From: Neoscytalidium dimidiatum
Lineage: Eukaryota > Ascomycota > Dothideomycetes > Botryosphaeriales > Botryosphaeriaceae
NCBI GenBank assembly: GCA_037367355.1
Contig: CM074702.1
Coordinates: 806,001 to 870,000, forward strand
Direction: 5' to 3'
Length of the DNA stretch: 64,000 nt
The position numbers and the translations under genes were made by a program. Positions 19,163 to 31,210 of this stretch are shown one piece after another. Under the pieces are notes generated by a model. The model was given only the letters and a program-made list of their open reading frames with translations. It ran no database searches and was not told the origin of the DNA. The stretch's first letter is position 1; every line of letters begins with the position of its first letter.

Positions 19163-21141
19163 ATGGCTCCAACACAGAATTTACAGGGAATCACTGCACA
19201 TCTACGCAGTGAGACTGAAACTCAGCAAAAGACGATATCTCATATGTGGAAGAACAAGAAGGTCTTCTTCATCTCATCCTTCGCCTCGTGTGTACCTTCC
19301 ACTGCCCCTCTTCCATCTTCCTGCTGACGAGTTCCAGTTTTGGTGGGCTACTATATGGCTACCAACAAGGAGTACTCGGTCAAGCAGTGGTGATGCATTC
19401 ATTCAAACAATCGTTTCCCGACGCAACTGAAGACTCAGCCAAGCTGGGGTGGCTCACCTCCGTCCTACAGCTTGGAGGCTGGGTTTGCTCTCTGTCGTCT
19501 GGTGTGTTCGCCCAAGTCTTTTCTCGTAAGCACACGATGTTCGCCGGTGCTCTGTGGGTAGTACTTGGCTCGTTCCTTGCAGCCGGGGCCCAAAACGTTG
19601 CATATCTCTACGCTGGTAGACTATTCACCGGGTTAGGAGTCGGAACTTTATCTGCGATTGGGTAAGATGAGCAACCGTGCGTCGTTATTCGAGGCTAATA
19701 GTTTTCGAAGGCCTCTTTACAACGCTGAACTGTCTCCGCCGGAGATGCGTGGGCTCATAATCGCACTACAGCAGTTGACAACAACAATCGGTATCATGCT
19801 AGCATATTGGGTTGCTGTAAGTGTTATTTGTTTCCTGCTTTGGGGATATTAAATGCTGATTCAGGACAGTACGGCTCGAATTATATTGGTGGCACCGGCG
19901 AGGGGCAGTCGAATTTTGCATGGAGGCTTCCCATGATCATTCAAGACGTACCCGCCGTGTGGCTTGCTGTTGGTATATTGTTCATGCCTTTCTCGCCGCG
20001 TCTCCTTGCCTCCAAGGGCCGGGAGGATGAAGCCATCAAGACGATATCTTATTTGCGTAATCTGCCCGAAGACAACTTCCTCGTGCGTGCGGAGTTCCTC
20101 GAAATCAAGGCCGATGTCGAGTTTGAGAAGCGCACATTTGACAAACGCTTTCCCACATTCAGCGCCAACAGCATCTGGAGGCGAGAATTCGCGCAATACA
20201 GCGGCCTCATCCGCAACAAAGACGCCTTTAAGCGGGTCTCGCTTGCCAGCCTGGTCATGTTCTTCCAGCAGTGGACTGGCATTGACTCAAGTATGTCGGA
20301 ACAAAATGAACACACCCCAGTATATCACACTAACCACGCTCCCTAGTCATATACTACGCCCCAATCATCTTCCAATCCCTCGGCCTCACCAGCAGCACGT
20401 CCTCCCTGCTCGCCACAGGCGTCATAGGCATCATCAACGTCGCAACCACCATCCCGGCCATCCTCTACATTGACCGCATCGGCCGCAAGCCCCTCATGAT
20501 GATCGGCTCCATCGGCATGTGCATCTGCGAGACCATTGTCGCCATCATCGTCGCTGAATGCGGGCATGACTGGACAGCCTACGCAGCCGCGGGCTGGGCC
20601 GCCGTTGGTAAGTATCGCCCCTCCTCCCCCCTCTGTCCCCAGCCGCCCAGAAATCCCAGCTGACCTCATCCCGTCTCGAACAGTTTTCCTATGGCTCTAC
20701 ATCATAAATTTCGCCTACTCGTGGGGCCCGGGTTCGTGGATCCTCATCGCGGAGATCTTCCCGCTCAGCATCCGCGCGAAAGGCACCTCCATCGGCGCGT
20801 CCGCCAACTGGATGAACAATTTCATCATCGCCTTCATCGTCCCGCCCATGCTAGATGGCGTCGGCTGGGGCACGTATCTCTTCTTCGCCATATGGTCGCT
20901 GCTGGGTGGCGTGTTTATCTGGTTATTCATGCCCGAGACGAAGGGAAAGACGCTCGAGGAGATGGATGCCGTGTTTGGTGGTGGCGGACTAGCGAGCGCG
21001 GATGAAGAGGTGTGGAGGACGGTTCAGGAAGAGGTGGGCTTGGGCGCGCTGGTGGAGGAGGTTAGGGGTGCGAGGGGTTTGCGGGATGAGCGGGTGGGGG
21101 AGAAGGAGGGGCCGGTGAGGGTGGAGAGGGTGGAGGTATGA
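19163..21141 (+). CDS. MFS sugar transporter
   Basis: Six exons: 19163-19287, 19338-19661, 19711-19816, 19870-20290, 20347-20607 and 20684-21141 (1,695 nt, 564 residues). It belongs to the sugar porter family: 12 hydrophobic segments expected, importing hexoses, pentoses or related compounds with protons across the plasma membrane. Visible signatures are FGGLLYGYQQGVLG (TM1), AGRLFTGLGVG, PLYNAELSPPEMRG, QQWTGIDSIIYYAP (TM7), IDRIGRKPL, FAYSWGPGSWILIAEIFPL and the terminal FMPETKGKTLEEMD. The long acidic C-terminal tail, rich in Glu, Val and Arg, is cytosolic. The ATG at 19163 has good context (accATGg) and gives a 42-residue N-terminus. Its position in the cluster suggests it brings in the substrate of the two dehydrogenases and the aldolase. 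Confidence 0.92.
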
Positions 21142-22544
21142 AGTGGATTGTAGTAGAGAAGCTTGTTCGTGGTCGACGCAAATTTATTCTTTTCTTTCGC
21201 AGTTATCTTTCTAGAATCAGAGGCAATATCACTCTAACACCAATATTGTCTAATACAGGTGGACTACAAGACACAATATCGCCACGACAGAAAAATGACC
21301 CGGAGATTGGTGACAATCTCGAACGCGAGCAACCTTATTCAAATGCGTTAGAAGTTGGTTCAAGCCAAGACACAATAGAAACACAGACTATACTAATAGT
21401 GAAAGCTATCAACAGCGCAAACTCGAATATTTGTAGTCCTGTCCACAAGTCACGGTCAAAGGGCGACTGTGCCTTTCTGTAAGACGGTCCGCTCGATACG
21501 ATGCTTTTGGATTCAATTTTTTTTAAGTCCAACTGGATGAGCATTGTCGCTGTCAGTAAGTAATTCTTACCAATTTAACCTTCAAGAATACACGTCTCAA
21601 GATTTGAAAGTAGGCATATACTATTTTTGGACACTCACAAAGTACTTTCGAAGCACAAGATCCGATAATGCTGGAGATCTACCTCAAGGACACAAGGCAT
21701 GAACGTAACAGAGCTGTAATCATGTTCAAACAAGCGATACATGATCAAACATGAATACTTCAGTTCTCTTACTTCTCACACATAGAGAAAAATCTCTCCG
21801 CCGCGTCTACCATATCCCTTCCAACCTGGAGCGCGTTTGGATTTTGAGGAGGATTCTACAACTTCACAGCGGGCGGGCGCAGTGTTCGCGCCCTCATCCT
21901 TCAAACTATCTACCATCCCTGCCGGCGAAATGGAACGCCACACGTGATGGCACACAACGCTCCGCTCCGAGCCGCGCGCCCGGCCCTGAACCAGCGCCAT
22001 CTTCCGCAGCGTCCGCTCGGCGCCCTGCTCCCGGAGCGGGGTTCTCTCAGCGCCGATGGGCAGACCGGGGAGGGCAGCGTCTTCGAGGCAGTAGTGCATG
22101 ATCTCAGATTGCAAGTCTTTCGGTGGGAGATAAAGTCGCGGTTGCGTGGGGCGTTGGGACGACGAGGTGCTTGTGAGCGAAGGGTAAGAGGACTGGGGGC
22201 GCCGTACGTGTACACGTTGGTCCTATCGCCATAGAGTTTCCGGGAGCGTGGGAAAGCAGGGAAGCATTCGTTGTCAGTAGCTCTCTTGCCGGCGGCCTGG
22301 ATGCGTGTGGGGGTGTGGAGCAGGTCCACGACACTGTCAGAAGCGCTGGTGAAGTAGCGTTCATATCAACTGTTTTGGTAATTAAGGTGACAGCGAGGAT
22401 AAGTGAAGAGGAAGGCCAGTCGATGATTCTCTAGTAAGGCTACTGTGGCTTTCTACTCTCAAGACTCGTCCGGTTCTTTTTTTATTCTTTGGAGACGTTG
22501 CAGTATTGGGGTGCGATCCATTAGGAACTGATAAGAATCGCTCT
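21142..22544. other. gene-free sequence downstream of the transporter
   Basis: About 1.4 kb, AT-rich to about 21.8 kb and then more GC-rich. No recognisable gene. Short minus-strand frames between 21.8 and 22.36 kb look vaguely coding but match no family I know and could belong to the decayed locus that follows. Confidence 0.5.
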
Positions 22545-24120
22545 TCAGATTGTGTGGCCAAGATGCAGGTTTCCAGCCCTTCTCCAATTTGGAACAATGA
22601 CATATGACAGGGTAGTCGAAGCAAGTGAATTCGAGTATTTCGCTATCCTGCGTGTCTCTCTGTTTACCCTTGCCCTAATTGTCGTGATTCCCCTGCGGAT
22701 CGAGGGATGTCCTGCCTGCCATATCAGTATCCACACTTTTAGGATACATCCATGCAAAGGGTGCGAGAACGTGATTTTGAAGTGCTTGATCATCTGAAAA
22801 AGCGCTAATATTTGTGAAATTGTGTGATTCATCCAGTCTGCACCGTCCTGGACCCACCCAAAGTCTCTCAAATGTGCGGTCATCAGCTCCGCGTTCATAC
22901 TGCCACGTACCGCATTGGTAGCGTTCTTGTAGAGCTTATCGGTGCAGGCTTCGTGATCTCCGCGTGCCGGATATGTTTTCTCTCCAAGTTTGATCTCCAA
23001 TCCCAGGGCAAGGGACTATGCGTTCAAGACAACGTAGATCCCCAAAACAGCCTTCGGGCTTCGCAAATTCGCTTGGTTCCATTCGTGCTCGAATACTGGT
23101 TCATTTCCTTCATAAGGGTCAGTCCACCATGCCATTCATCTGCCGAGATTCTTGGCATCTTCTTGGAGTTGGTATTTGTCCTTGTTAGTCCAGGGACAGT
23201 TGTGCCCATTCCACAAATCGACAATGATGCGTTCCTCTCTGTTGATTGAAGCATGGCGAACAAGCAGTAGGTGAACCTTGCACTTCCTGTGCTTGAATGT
23301 TTTCAGTGATCGATTACAGGCGGGACGAAGCCTCCTTTCTGGCCCAGAATGATATCCCCTTTCCATTCCGTGTCCTGCTTGTCCTTGGCGCTTTCGTAGG
23401 CCATAATGCTGTATATACCAAAATCTTGTGCATCGGCTTGTAGCCTAATAGAGTTTTTGACAGAAGCAAAAGCAACGATGATCTCAGCATTTGTAAAAAC
23501 TCGATCGCACGGCAAGCAGGCAATGTCAATTGCAGTCAGGGCTTGGGACTTCTTGGCCTAATTCATCATCTTCCCGATCCATATATTGAACTGGTCGCCG
23601 TTAAGGCATTTCGAATACTTCTCCCCTTTGAAGAGCTATCCTAGTTCTTACATGAATCCGCTCGGTGTCTTCTAAAGTTTCTTGACTCACCAGCAGGGGT
23701 ATATGATGACCGTCGTCAGCGAGCCTTTTTTTTTTTTTCTTTTTTTTCCTTTTGCACGATATCTCCCCTTTCATTTCTGCCACCTGTTTCTCTTCCGTTG
23801 TTGCCTTGAATATGCTCCAACTGACCCATGGCAGGAAAGTAGTTTCCCGGCGTCGATCGACATTGGCTGATTCCAACCCCCAGTCGTCAAGTACCGCACG
23901 CCAGTCTTTGTTTGTTGGGTGACTGATAGCTTGAGGCATTGGTCCCCACTTCATAGCATCGTACAAGCTGAATTCGACTGCACCATGCTGACTTATTGCC
24001 TCAGTCATAGGGAGGATGCCTGTGACCATCGCGGTGTCTTCAAGGTCTGAGAGGGCGTTAATCCTGATTAGCTTCCGCTTTGCGCTCCCTAAGTTATATT
24101 TCCCTAAATTTTGTGCTCCT
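22545..24120 (-). pseudogene. decayed gene remnant, unrecognised
   Basis: Several minus-strand segments read like former protein but lie in different frames and are cut by stops. Examples are MTEAISQHGAVEFSLYDAMK and DWRAVLDDWGLESANVD (24.03-23.8 kb), QADAQDFGIYSIMAYESAKD and ILGQKGGFVPPVI (23.47-23.31 kb). Others are IIVDLWNGHNCPWTNKDKYQ (about 23.24-23.18 kb) and TDKLYKNATNAVRGSMNAEL, HLRDFGWVQDGADWMNH (22.95-22.83 kb). A homopolymer-rich tract (T runs at 23726-23750) interrupts it. I do not recognise the family. Decay is indicated because no splicing pattern joins the pieces; some stops are TGA where Trp would fit, as C-to-T type mutation would produce. Confidence 0.4.
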
Positions 24121-25490
24121 GGATTTTTCCGTCGCAGCAGCGGCAGGTAAGTTCCCTTTTTTCGACCATTGCTCCTTTTCTACATCATTCCTCGACGTCT
24201 TCGTAGTGGTCCCGGAGAGCGGACCCGTAATCTTTCGTTTATTGGGCTCAACTTGGCGGGACGTATCAACTGAAGGTTTCAAGCCGGTCAGATTCGTCCG
24301 GGAAGCCGGAATCGTGGAAGCACTCGAAATTCTCGATGCTATCGTGGCCGGCAACACTCAAGCTGATAAGAGTGGGGGCTATAGGATGACAAATTTGCAA
24401 GAGGGGAACAGCAACATCGAAACGTATCGTTGTCAAGATCGTTGAGCATCGTTCAATATACGTACGGGCCTTTTCTTTGATGAAATAGCGACAGGTAGCC
24501 CGAACAGACTGGAAACGGTCTTAACTTGGAACACTGGGCAATATGACAGTGAAGCAATAAAAATAAGAAAATAAAAACGACGATATAATCCGATATGAAT
24601 TGGGACGTAAGGTAATTCTGACAGAATGGCTTCCACTACTAGTAGCGAGACAGCGTTCATCATTGACCGACAAGAGTTGAAGGGCTTTTTTAAAATGTCC
24701 TTATGCGAAGATAACAAAAACATTGAAACAGCATATTAATACTGCACCGTGTCATATGGGTAGTGCGCGACTAAATAGACTCACCATGATAGTATCATCA
24801 TTATTCGGCGGTTCATTTGATCAACGAAGCACTGCGTGTGATTACATGGAAAAATCATAAACCCAAGATGCACTGACTTGGGAACATCGTATGCATGATT
24901 GCGATACCAAATGACAACAGAATGAGATAGATAGCCTGTCTCTAGGATTGTGAACCACGCCCAGCGTCTCATCTTACAGCAACTTGCACTTATGTAGAGT
25001 CGAAGATTTTGCGATATCGGTTGACATGGTTCTAATGCCTGCCGAGCTTGGTATAGCCCAAGCCGATGATTTGGGCGTTTCTGCCCTCCCGGTCTCCTGA
25101 GCAGTGACGTTCTTGGAGAGTCTTCTCTGAGGCCTGGACATGTCAAAATGACTTTGTCCATGTAACTTTCTCCACAAAAAAAGCCACCTGGGTGCGGAAG
25201 AGCGGCTATCGATCAGGTAATATTAGGTGGGAATCGTTCGAGGTCCATTACGACTCAGCGACTGCATGCAGCGACGTTCGATGCTGCTCAGGTGTTCGCG
25301 AGAGATGCATGTGCCAGGAGACCGGGGGCGAGCGAGAGGTAATCTAGGAAGTTCTTCATGAGCACCGAAATCCGAAGCCTCCCGATCTCGCTGACTGTGT
25401 GAAGCAGCGTGTCGATAGTCTGGCCATCATCGAGCCTTTGATGATTCTTATCGTCCTGAATCATCAGCCAGCAGAGGCCGACATTGGTTG
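24121..25490. other. gene-free sequence
   Basis: About 1.4 kb, AT-rich, with no convincing coding frame. It may include the 3' UTR of the bZIP gene (near 25.3-25.49 kb) and the upstream remains of the decayed locus. Confidence 0.5.
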
Positions 25491-26409
25491 TCATAAGCCT
25501 TGCATTGAGTACTTATCCACAAGCTCAAATACGGCATTATTATTGACTTTGCAATCCTGCCCCTGCCCACTGCATCCTAGATCTTGCTCCAGCTCAGGTC
25601 CAAGATCGTTGCGCATACCTCGAATGATGTTTGCAGCATGAACGCAGGAGGATGTATTCGGGCTTCCTGGCGTGGGACCCATTGGTACCTCGTTCACAGT
25701 TGGCCAGATCCAGCCGTTCTGCATAGTAACACCGTAGTAGGGAGTATAGGTGGGATCGTATGCGCTTGTTGAACGTGCAGGGTTACTTGAAGCGAAGTGT
25801 TGCGCAGGCGTTCCAGCGCCCATTGGGGAAGCACCGGTATTGGGAGTACTGAGAGTGGAGCCAATGCTGACTGCACTGGCGTAGGATTGCGGAGATAGTT
25901 GAGATTGTGGAGTCGGGACAGAGGGCTCCGGGTTCGTGGTTAGCTGTGGCATGGCGAAGGCAGCTTGCTGAGTCGGACTCTTGCTACTGCAGCTGCTGTT
26001 GCTTCCGCATCCAGACTGTGGCTTGCAAGGGCGGCGGGTGTTGAGCATAGTGTTCAGAGTCTCGACCTTGGAGATTGAGGAAGGGTCGGATCCAGTGAAG
26101 TTGTCGATCTCAGCATCGGAAACGCCCTTCTGATGCAAGAGGGCGCGTAGTCGCCTGTTCTCCTCGAGGACGCGCTTCGCGGCGGCTTGAATTTCAGCAG
26201 AGGCTTGGACGCCGAGTTGCTCACAGGCGCGATACTTGGACTCAAGTTCCTGGAGATACTCCTTCCGACGGGCGCGCGAGCGGCGCTGGTTGTCCCGGAT
26301 GCGGGCGAGGTTGTCTCTCTACTGGTGGGTGAGTACCGGGACGAATGTAAAACTAACAGAGAAGCAATACCGTAGAAGGGTCAGTCATTGCGGGTGCTCC
26401 AGCGACCAT
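25491..26409 (-). CDS. bZIP transcription factor
   Basis: Two exons, 26409-26371 and 26318-25491 (867 nt, 288 residues), with a 52-nt intron (donor GTATTG). The basic region is RDNLARIRDNQRRSRARRKE at residues 14-33. A leucine-zipper-like stretch follows (YLQELESKYRACEQLGV ... RVLEENRRLRALLHQKG). The middle is rich in Ser, Pro, Thr and Gln. The C-terminus CVHAANIIRGMRNDLGPELE ... CKVNNNAVFELVDKYSMQGL resembles the Cys-containing ending of a widespread Pezizomycotina bZIP family. It is a nuclear DNA-binding protein with unknown targets. A 2.4 kb gene-free region separates it from the divergent GFA gene. Confidence 0.82.
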
Positions 26410-28788
26410 GGTTGTGTTGAGCTGCCAAGAGAGGTCGACTAGGAAGCCGGCGGGGCTCCGAGTGTATATGTTAGGCAGCCTTAGGCGTCAACCCGGACTT
26501 AAGAAACAGGCCGTAGCAAGTGGGTAGAGGGGCTGTGCAGGTGAAATATGCCCCCTGCTCTTCGCGGTCCGCACTCGGAACAGCAGTGAAGAAGGGCTTT
26601 CAGGGAGACGCTGGCTAGTGGAAGGATGGCAGTCAGCAGGCGGGTGGGTGTTTACTTTTGCTTGTACGGATATTTTTCTGATGGCGTGGCGAGGATCGGA
26701 GGTGACCAGTTAAAATTCTCACATAAGGTTTAGCTCATATGTGGCTGATTGGCAGGGGACATGGTAGCAGAACGTGTGGAGAGGAGGTTTGGCGGGTAGA
26801 AGTCAAGGCAGATTCTGAAGGAGGTCTGGGGCGTGGGATCAGAGGTGGTGGTGCTAGAGGAGTGAGCGTCCAGACATGGCGCAAGCGCGTCGGGTCCGTG
26901 GGCTGTGGCCGCGGAGCAGCAGTGCAGTGCGCAGGACAGGTCGCGCGCAGAGCCGTGCCCACCGGCTAGGCGGCGATCTCAGACCCAACATTACACATGC
27001 CATCGCGTCACCTCCAGTGCTCCACCACCTCAGTCCTCAGTCCGCACGTTGCCCGACCTCGAGCGCTGCTGTTGTTACCTCTGCCGCCCGGTGCTGATGA
27101 GCGATGACCAATGGCCATTGCTGCCCGTGGCGCGGGCTGCTTGTTTTTCTTCAGCCACCACGGCTAGTCCTCCAGCTCGCCTTCGCGCCGCAGCGGCCTC
27201 GCCCCGGTCCTGGCCCTGTTGATTAGAAAACGGCTCCAGCCGCGTGCGCTTGCCGTGAGCGGTTCCCTTTCCCTTTGAGAAGCTTTCTGGCTCTGACGCC
27301 CTAGCGTATGTATTTGCTTCTTCCCGCCTGAAAATTCGCCGTCCGGCTTCGGCCTTGCTGGCCCACGAACAAAGCAACTCCGCGCAGTCTCCAAGCATCC
27401 AAGCATCCAAGCACTCCACCCAATTTTCCTCCTTGTTTGCTATTTTCTCACTTTGCCCAGACGAACCCCTGCTTCACCGGCCTAGTGTGCCTCTTCCCCC
27501 GTGGGCTTCAGCCCATCGAACAAAAAAACACCTACGCCATCCATAGCGTTCCGACCCGAACACTTGCCTCGGCCAGCCCCGTTCGACTATACGTAATACC
27601 GATTTCTCCTTGCTAACTACCAATAGACTATCTAATATTACCAAGCAACAAACCCCACGCCTGTCCCCCGCTCCGACCTTTCTTGCCACTCTACACCACC
27701 CCGGGGCTTGTGGCAATTCTCATTCCGCATTCGCGATGATCATGCACCGTAGCTATCCCGGAAACGCCCGAACGATGTCTCCCGGACAAATTTCACTCTT
27801 GATTTCATTTTCTGGACCGCCGCGGGGTCAGCTCATGTAACCGTTGCCTTTGCCGAATGTGAGAAATCTGCCTTTAGCACCAATGGTAAATCGACTTGAG
27901 CTGTTCTCCGCAACACCCAGAAGAAGGGGAGGAGCTTTTATTCTCTACTTTTGTTATTGCCGTGATGGGAGAGCATAAGGCGATACCTCTACATTTAGTA
28001 AAATGGACAGGTCTTTGCGCTACGCTCCATTCTCTCGGGAAACATCATGCGCGAAGTAGTATGAGTACCTATGTCACCATCCGCAAATGTATCTGTAAAA
28101 GTGGTTGCTTTAAGCATACCCAAAATTCGCCCAGCCCCACTGGAGAGGTTCCTTCTTGTAAAACTTATAGAACTATGTCTGTACAAATAAATACATACTC
28201 CAATTCTTTCTGCATCTGCTACCATCAGCATCATTCCTGCTCCCAAGGCCTTGCTTTGCTGTCGCGTTTCATAGCCGCGAGCGTTTCATGAAGACGTGCT
28301 TACCAATTGCATGTATTTGAAATGGTTTAGCGCAATGTTGAGTGGTATTATTATAATGCCCCTGACGTCAGTGGCCCAACTTCTTCCTCATCAAGGCACA
28401 GATCTTATCTGATCAGAGGCCAACTTTTGGTTTCTTTCCAACTAATCCCTCCAATGCTGAGGCACCTTCCCTCTACATCACTGTCATGTGCATTAGCGAC
28501 TGCTCCTTGGCACGAATCAACCCGCGTTCCGCCAGATCACAGACAGTCCGTTGACTGGCCCCGCCCCGGAGCGGGGAGGAAGTGAGAGGGGAAAGCTGCA
28601 GCGCCAGCCTGTTTGAGCAACCACCTCCGACTCTCCTTATCTCTTCCACCGTCTCACCTCACCTCAGCCCATTGCGCCTCCTCTCAATTAGACTCTTTCC
28701 AAGTTACTGGGCGACTCCAGCCCATCTCTCTTGGCCTCGACATTGTCAGGGAACGTCCGCAACTCGCTTGCACCTGGCATTTCCCGAA
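26410..28788. promoter_or_regulatory. long divergent intergenic region upstream of bZIP and GFA genes
   Basis: About 2.4 kb with no recognisable gene. It must contain both promoters and probably a long bZIP leader. The part near 28.55-28.79 kb is C/T-rich, consistent with the GFA gene's transcription start. Short open frames occur but have no family resemblance. Confidence 0.5.
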
Positions 28789-29701
28789 ATGGCATCAGAG
28801 TCTAGACCAGACTCCATCGCGGGTGGCTGCCTTTGCGGCTCCATTCGCTACACCGTATACTTCCCTACTGATGCGGAGTGGCCTCCTTCTCATGTCAGTC
28901 TGGATCTCATTCAATGCCATGACATCCTTGCAGATTACAAGATTCTATCGCCCTCTCGTGCTCACCCTTGAATTTCACTTCCCGTCTCCTATGCTCGCGT
29001 CAAGTTTCACTCAGTTCAACTTCTCGCCCTACTATCACCCATACAGAGCAATCTTCTGCACATGAACATTTGCCGTCCCCTTCCTCACGTACACATCCAC
29101 GCCCAACCCCCAGCATTAGTTCCTCTCACTTTTCCAAACTCGTAGCCCGCTTCCTTTCCGATCCCGTGATCGCCAAACCTCACGCAAGCATGCTCACCCA
29201 ACACCCAATCTCAAACAGAACGCAACCTGCCAATGCACCCAATGCCGCAAAACCACCGGCTCCCTCCTCCCGCAACTCCTCGAAATCCCTCTCACTCAAA
29301 TCACCCCTGACCTGACCACCCTAAACCCTTCTGAGCTCCCCGCATATCGCCTGTACCGGTCCTCGCCCAATGCTTCCCGCGGCTTCTGCTCTACCTGCGG
29401 CTCCTCCCTCACCTGGCTGACCACATCCTCCCCCGGCACTATCGAAATCCACGTCGGAACGATCGACGAGGAGTACCTGATCGGGAAAATCGTGGATGAA
29501 AAGGAAAGAGACGAGTACGGGCCGATGAAAGCGCGGAGTCGCGGGTGGGGGAAGGAGCTTGGAAAGGCGCGGTGGCATAATCATGTTGAAAATGCGATTC
29601 CGGGGGTGACGGATGGCGTGGAGGGGCCGAAGTACTTAAGGACGGGTATGGAGGGGGAGAAGGGCTTTGAGGGAACTCTGAAGGATGTGGGGAGGGGTTG
29701 A
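28789..29701 (+). CDS. GFA/CENP-V domain zinc protein
   Basis: Modelled as two exons, 28789-28893 and 29219-29701 (588 nt, 195 residues). The family (Gfa, glutathione-dependent formaldehyde-activating-like, CENP-V) folds around two zinc sites. The expected cysteines are present: GGCLCGSIRY (residues 13-22), TCQCTQCRKTTGS at the start of exon 2 and GFCSTCGSSLTW. The rest (GTIEIHVGTIDEEYL, then a C-terminal tail with HVENAIPGV and GPKYLRTG) fits fungal members. Most fungal members have no proven substrate. The intron of 325 nt is unusually long for this window; a small extra exon inside it cannot be excluded, but the two-exon model keeps frame and joins residues as expected. Confidence 0.82.
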
Positions 29702-30261
29702 GGATGGTGATGAGTGACTAAAAAATGGGCTCTTCAAAGAGTCAGACGTCTCAGCGGATATTCGCGCTTCGATAAGGAGAGAACATGAGCATTTTCGCAA
29801 TATATTCGAATGTTTTCCACTGCATAGAAAGGCAAGTGGTGATCATCTACCTCGGTAAAAGTTTGCTTAGAAAGGAAATCTCCTTGTTCTACTTGGGTCC
29901 TTATATAATCACTTTATTCCGGTCTCTCGTGTCAAGTGTAACCGAAGTGTGAAGTTCTGTTAAGGATGAAGAGAGGTATAATACCGAGTTTTATGCTTAA
30001 ATTTCTGTTCTAGACTATGAGTGGACACCGTAAAATGCCATTCGGCTTCCATGCTATATGAAGAGTACAGTTCCACCCGCCGAATGAATAAAAGATAATA
30101 AAAGAGAACCAACGGCGTTCACCGGGTATATCATCGACACCGATAATGCAATGTCTCCCAACTACATCCTCCAAAACCAACACATCTCACAATTCACCTT
30201 CTTACCAACTTTCATGCTGACCCTCTTACCCAGCTTCTTAACCGCCCTCTCACAGAATTCC
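29702..30261. other. convergent 3' intergenic region
   Basis: 560 bp between the ends of the GFA and IDI1 genes. AT-rich, nothing further seen. Confidence 0.5.
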
Positions 30262-31210
30262 TTACATCCGCCTGATACCCTCCTCCTTGAACTTCTCGAG
30301 CCCCGAATCCAAGTGCTTCCACCAGTCAAACAGCATACTCTCGCAAATCAGCTTGAACCACGGCGTGAACTTTAATTCCGGGTCCTTGAACATTGCCTTC
30401 AACTCCTCCGGCGTCACGTATCTTGTGTCCCGCACTTCATTCGGGTTGACATCCAAAGTGACGCCCTTCTTCGGCCTAATGAACAGGATATAATCGATCT
30501 CGTGTTCGCCCCACTTGCCGTCGCTCGGCGCCTTGTAGTGAATCCTGGTGAGGAAGTCGAACTCATCGACGGGGACCTGGTCGGCGGGGATGCCCAGCTC
30601 GTGGCCGAGCTTGCGCTGGGCGGCGCGCTTGGCGCCGGCGACGGAGGAGGGCAGGTCGTCGCCGGTCTCGGTGGGCACGCCGAGCGGGTGCGAGCAGCAG
30701 GTGTTGGTCCACATGTCCGGGAAGGTGATCTTCTCGCTCGCGCGCTGCTGCAGGAGCAGGCGGTTCTGGCCGTCGAAGAGGAAGACGCTGAAGGCGCGGT
30801 GCAGGAGCCCGCGGTTGATGTTGTCCATGAGGTGGCCTGGCGTGCGCACTGTCAGCATTCTCCTCTCAAGTAATATCCAGTGTGCGACCAACGATGGAGT
30901 TTTTCGGCCAATTGGTGAAGCGGATTGAGCTATGGGATAATTCTCATTCAGGGCACAACGTACAAACTTTCTTGGTCGCGCTGCCGATGGGCACGTCGTT
31001 CTCGTCGAGGACGATGCACACCTCGTCCATGAGGCGGATCTGCTCCTCGTCATAGCCGGCCAGCTCAGCGTCGACAGTGCCGTTGGTAGCCTGGCGCGCA
31101 CCGCTGCCAATCACGCTAGTATTGACGTCGCTGCCGAACAGGCGGAGGATGTTGTCAGCCGTGATGGGCCCCGCGGTGGCCGTCTCGACGGTGGTTGTCG
31201 TCGTGCTCAT
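30262..31210 (-). CDS. IDI1: Isopentenyl-diphosphate delta-isomerase
   Basis: Two exons, 31210-30964 and 30836-30262 (822 nt, 273 residues), with a 127-nt intron (donor GTACGT) that joins TKKVC to HLMDNI exactly as in the family. The enzyme interconverts isopentenyl and dimethylallyl diphosphate in the mevalonate pathway for sterols and other isoprenoids. Nudix-type fold motifs are [20 protein letters not shown], the catalytic Cys in [23 protein letters not shown] and the catalytic Glu in [11 protein letters not shown]. The C-terminus [17 protein letters not shown] is typical. The N-terminal 35 residues are Thr/Ala-rich and poorly conserved. Confidence 0.96.

Noticed and set aside
25288..25494. 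Small frame directly after the bZIP stop as a continuation of the bZIP protein
   Set aside because: It overlaps the stop in another frame and the bZIP protein already ends at the position usual for its family (…ELVDKYS).
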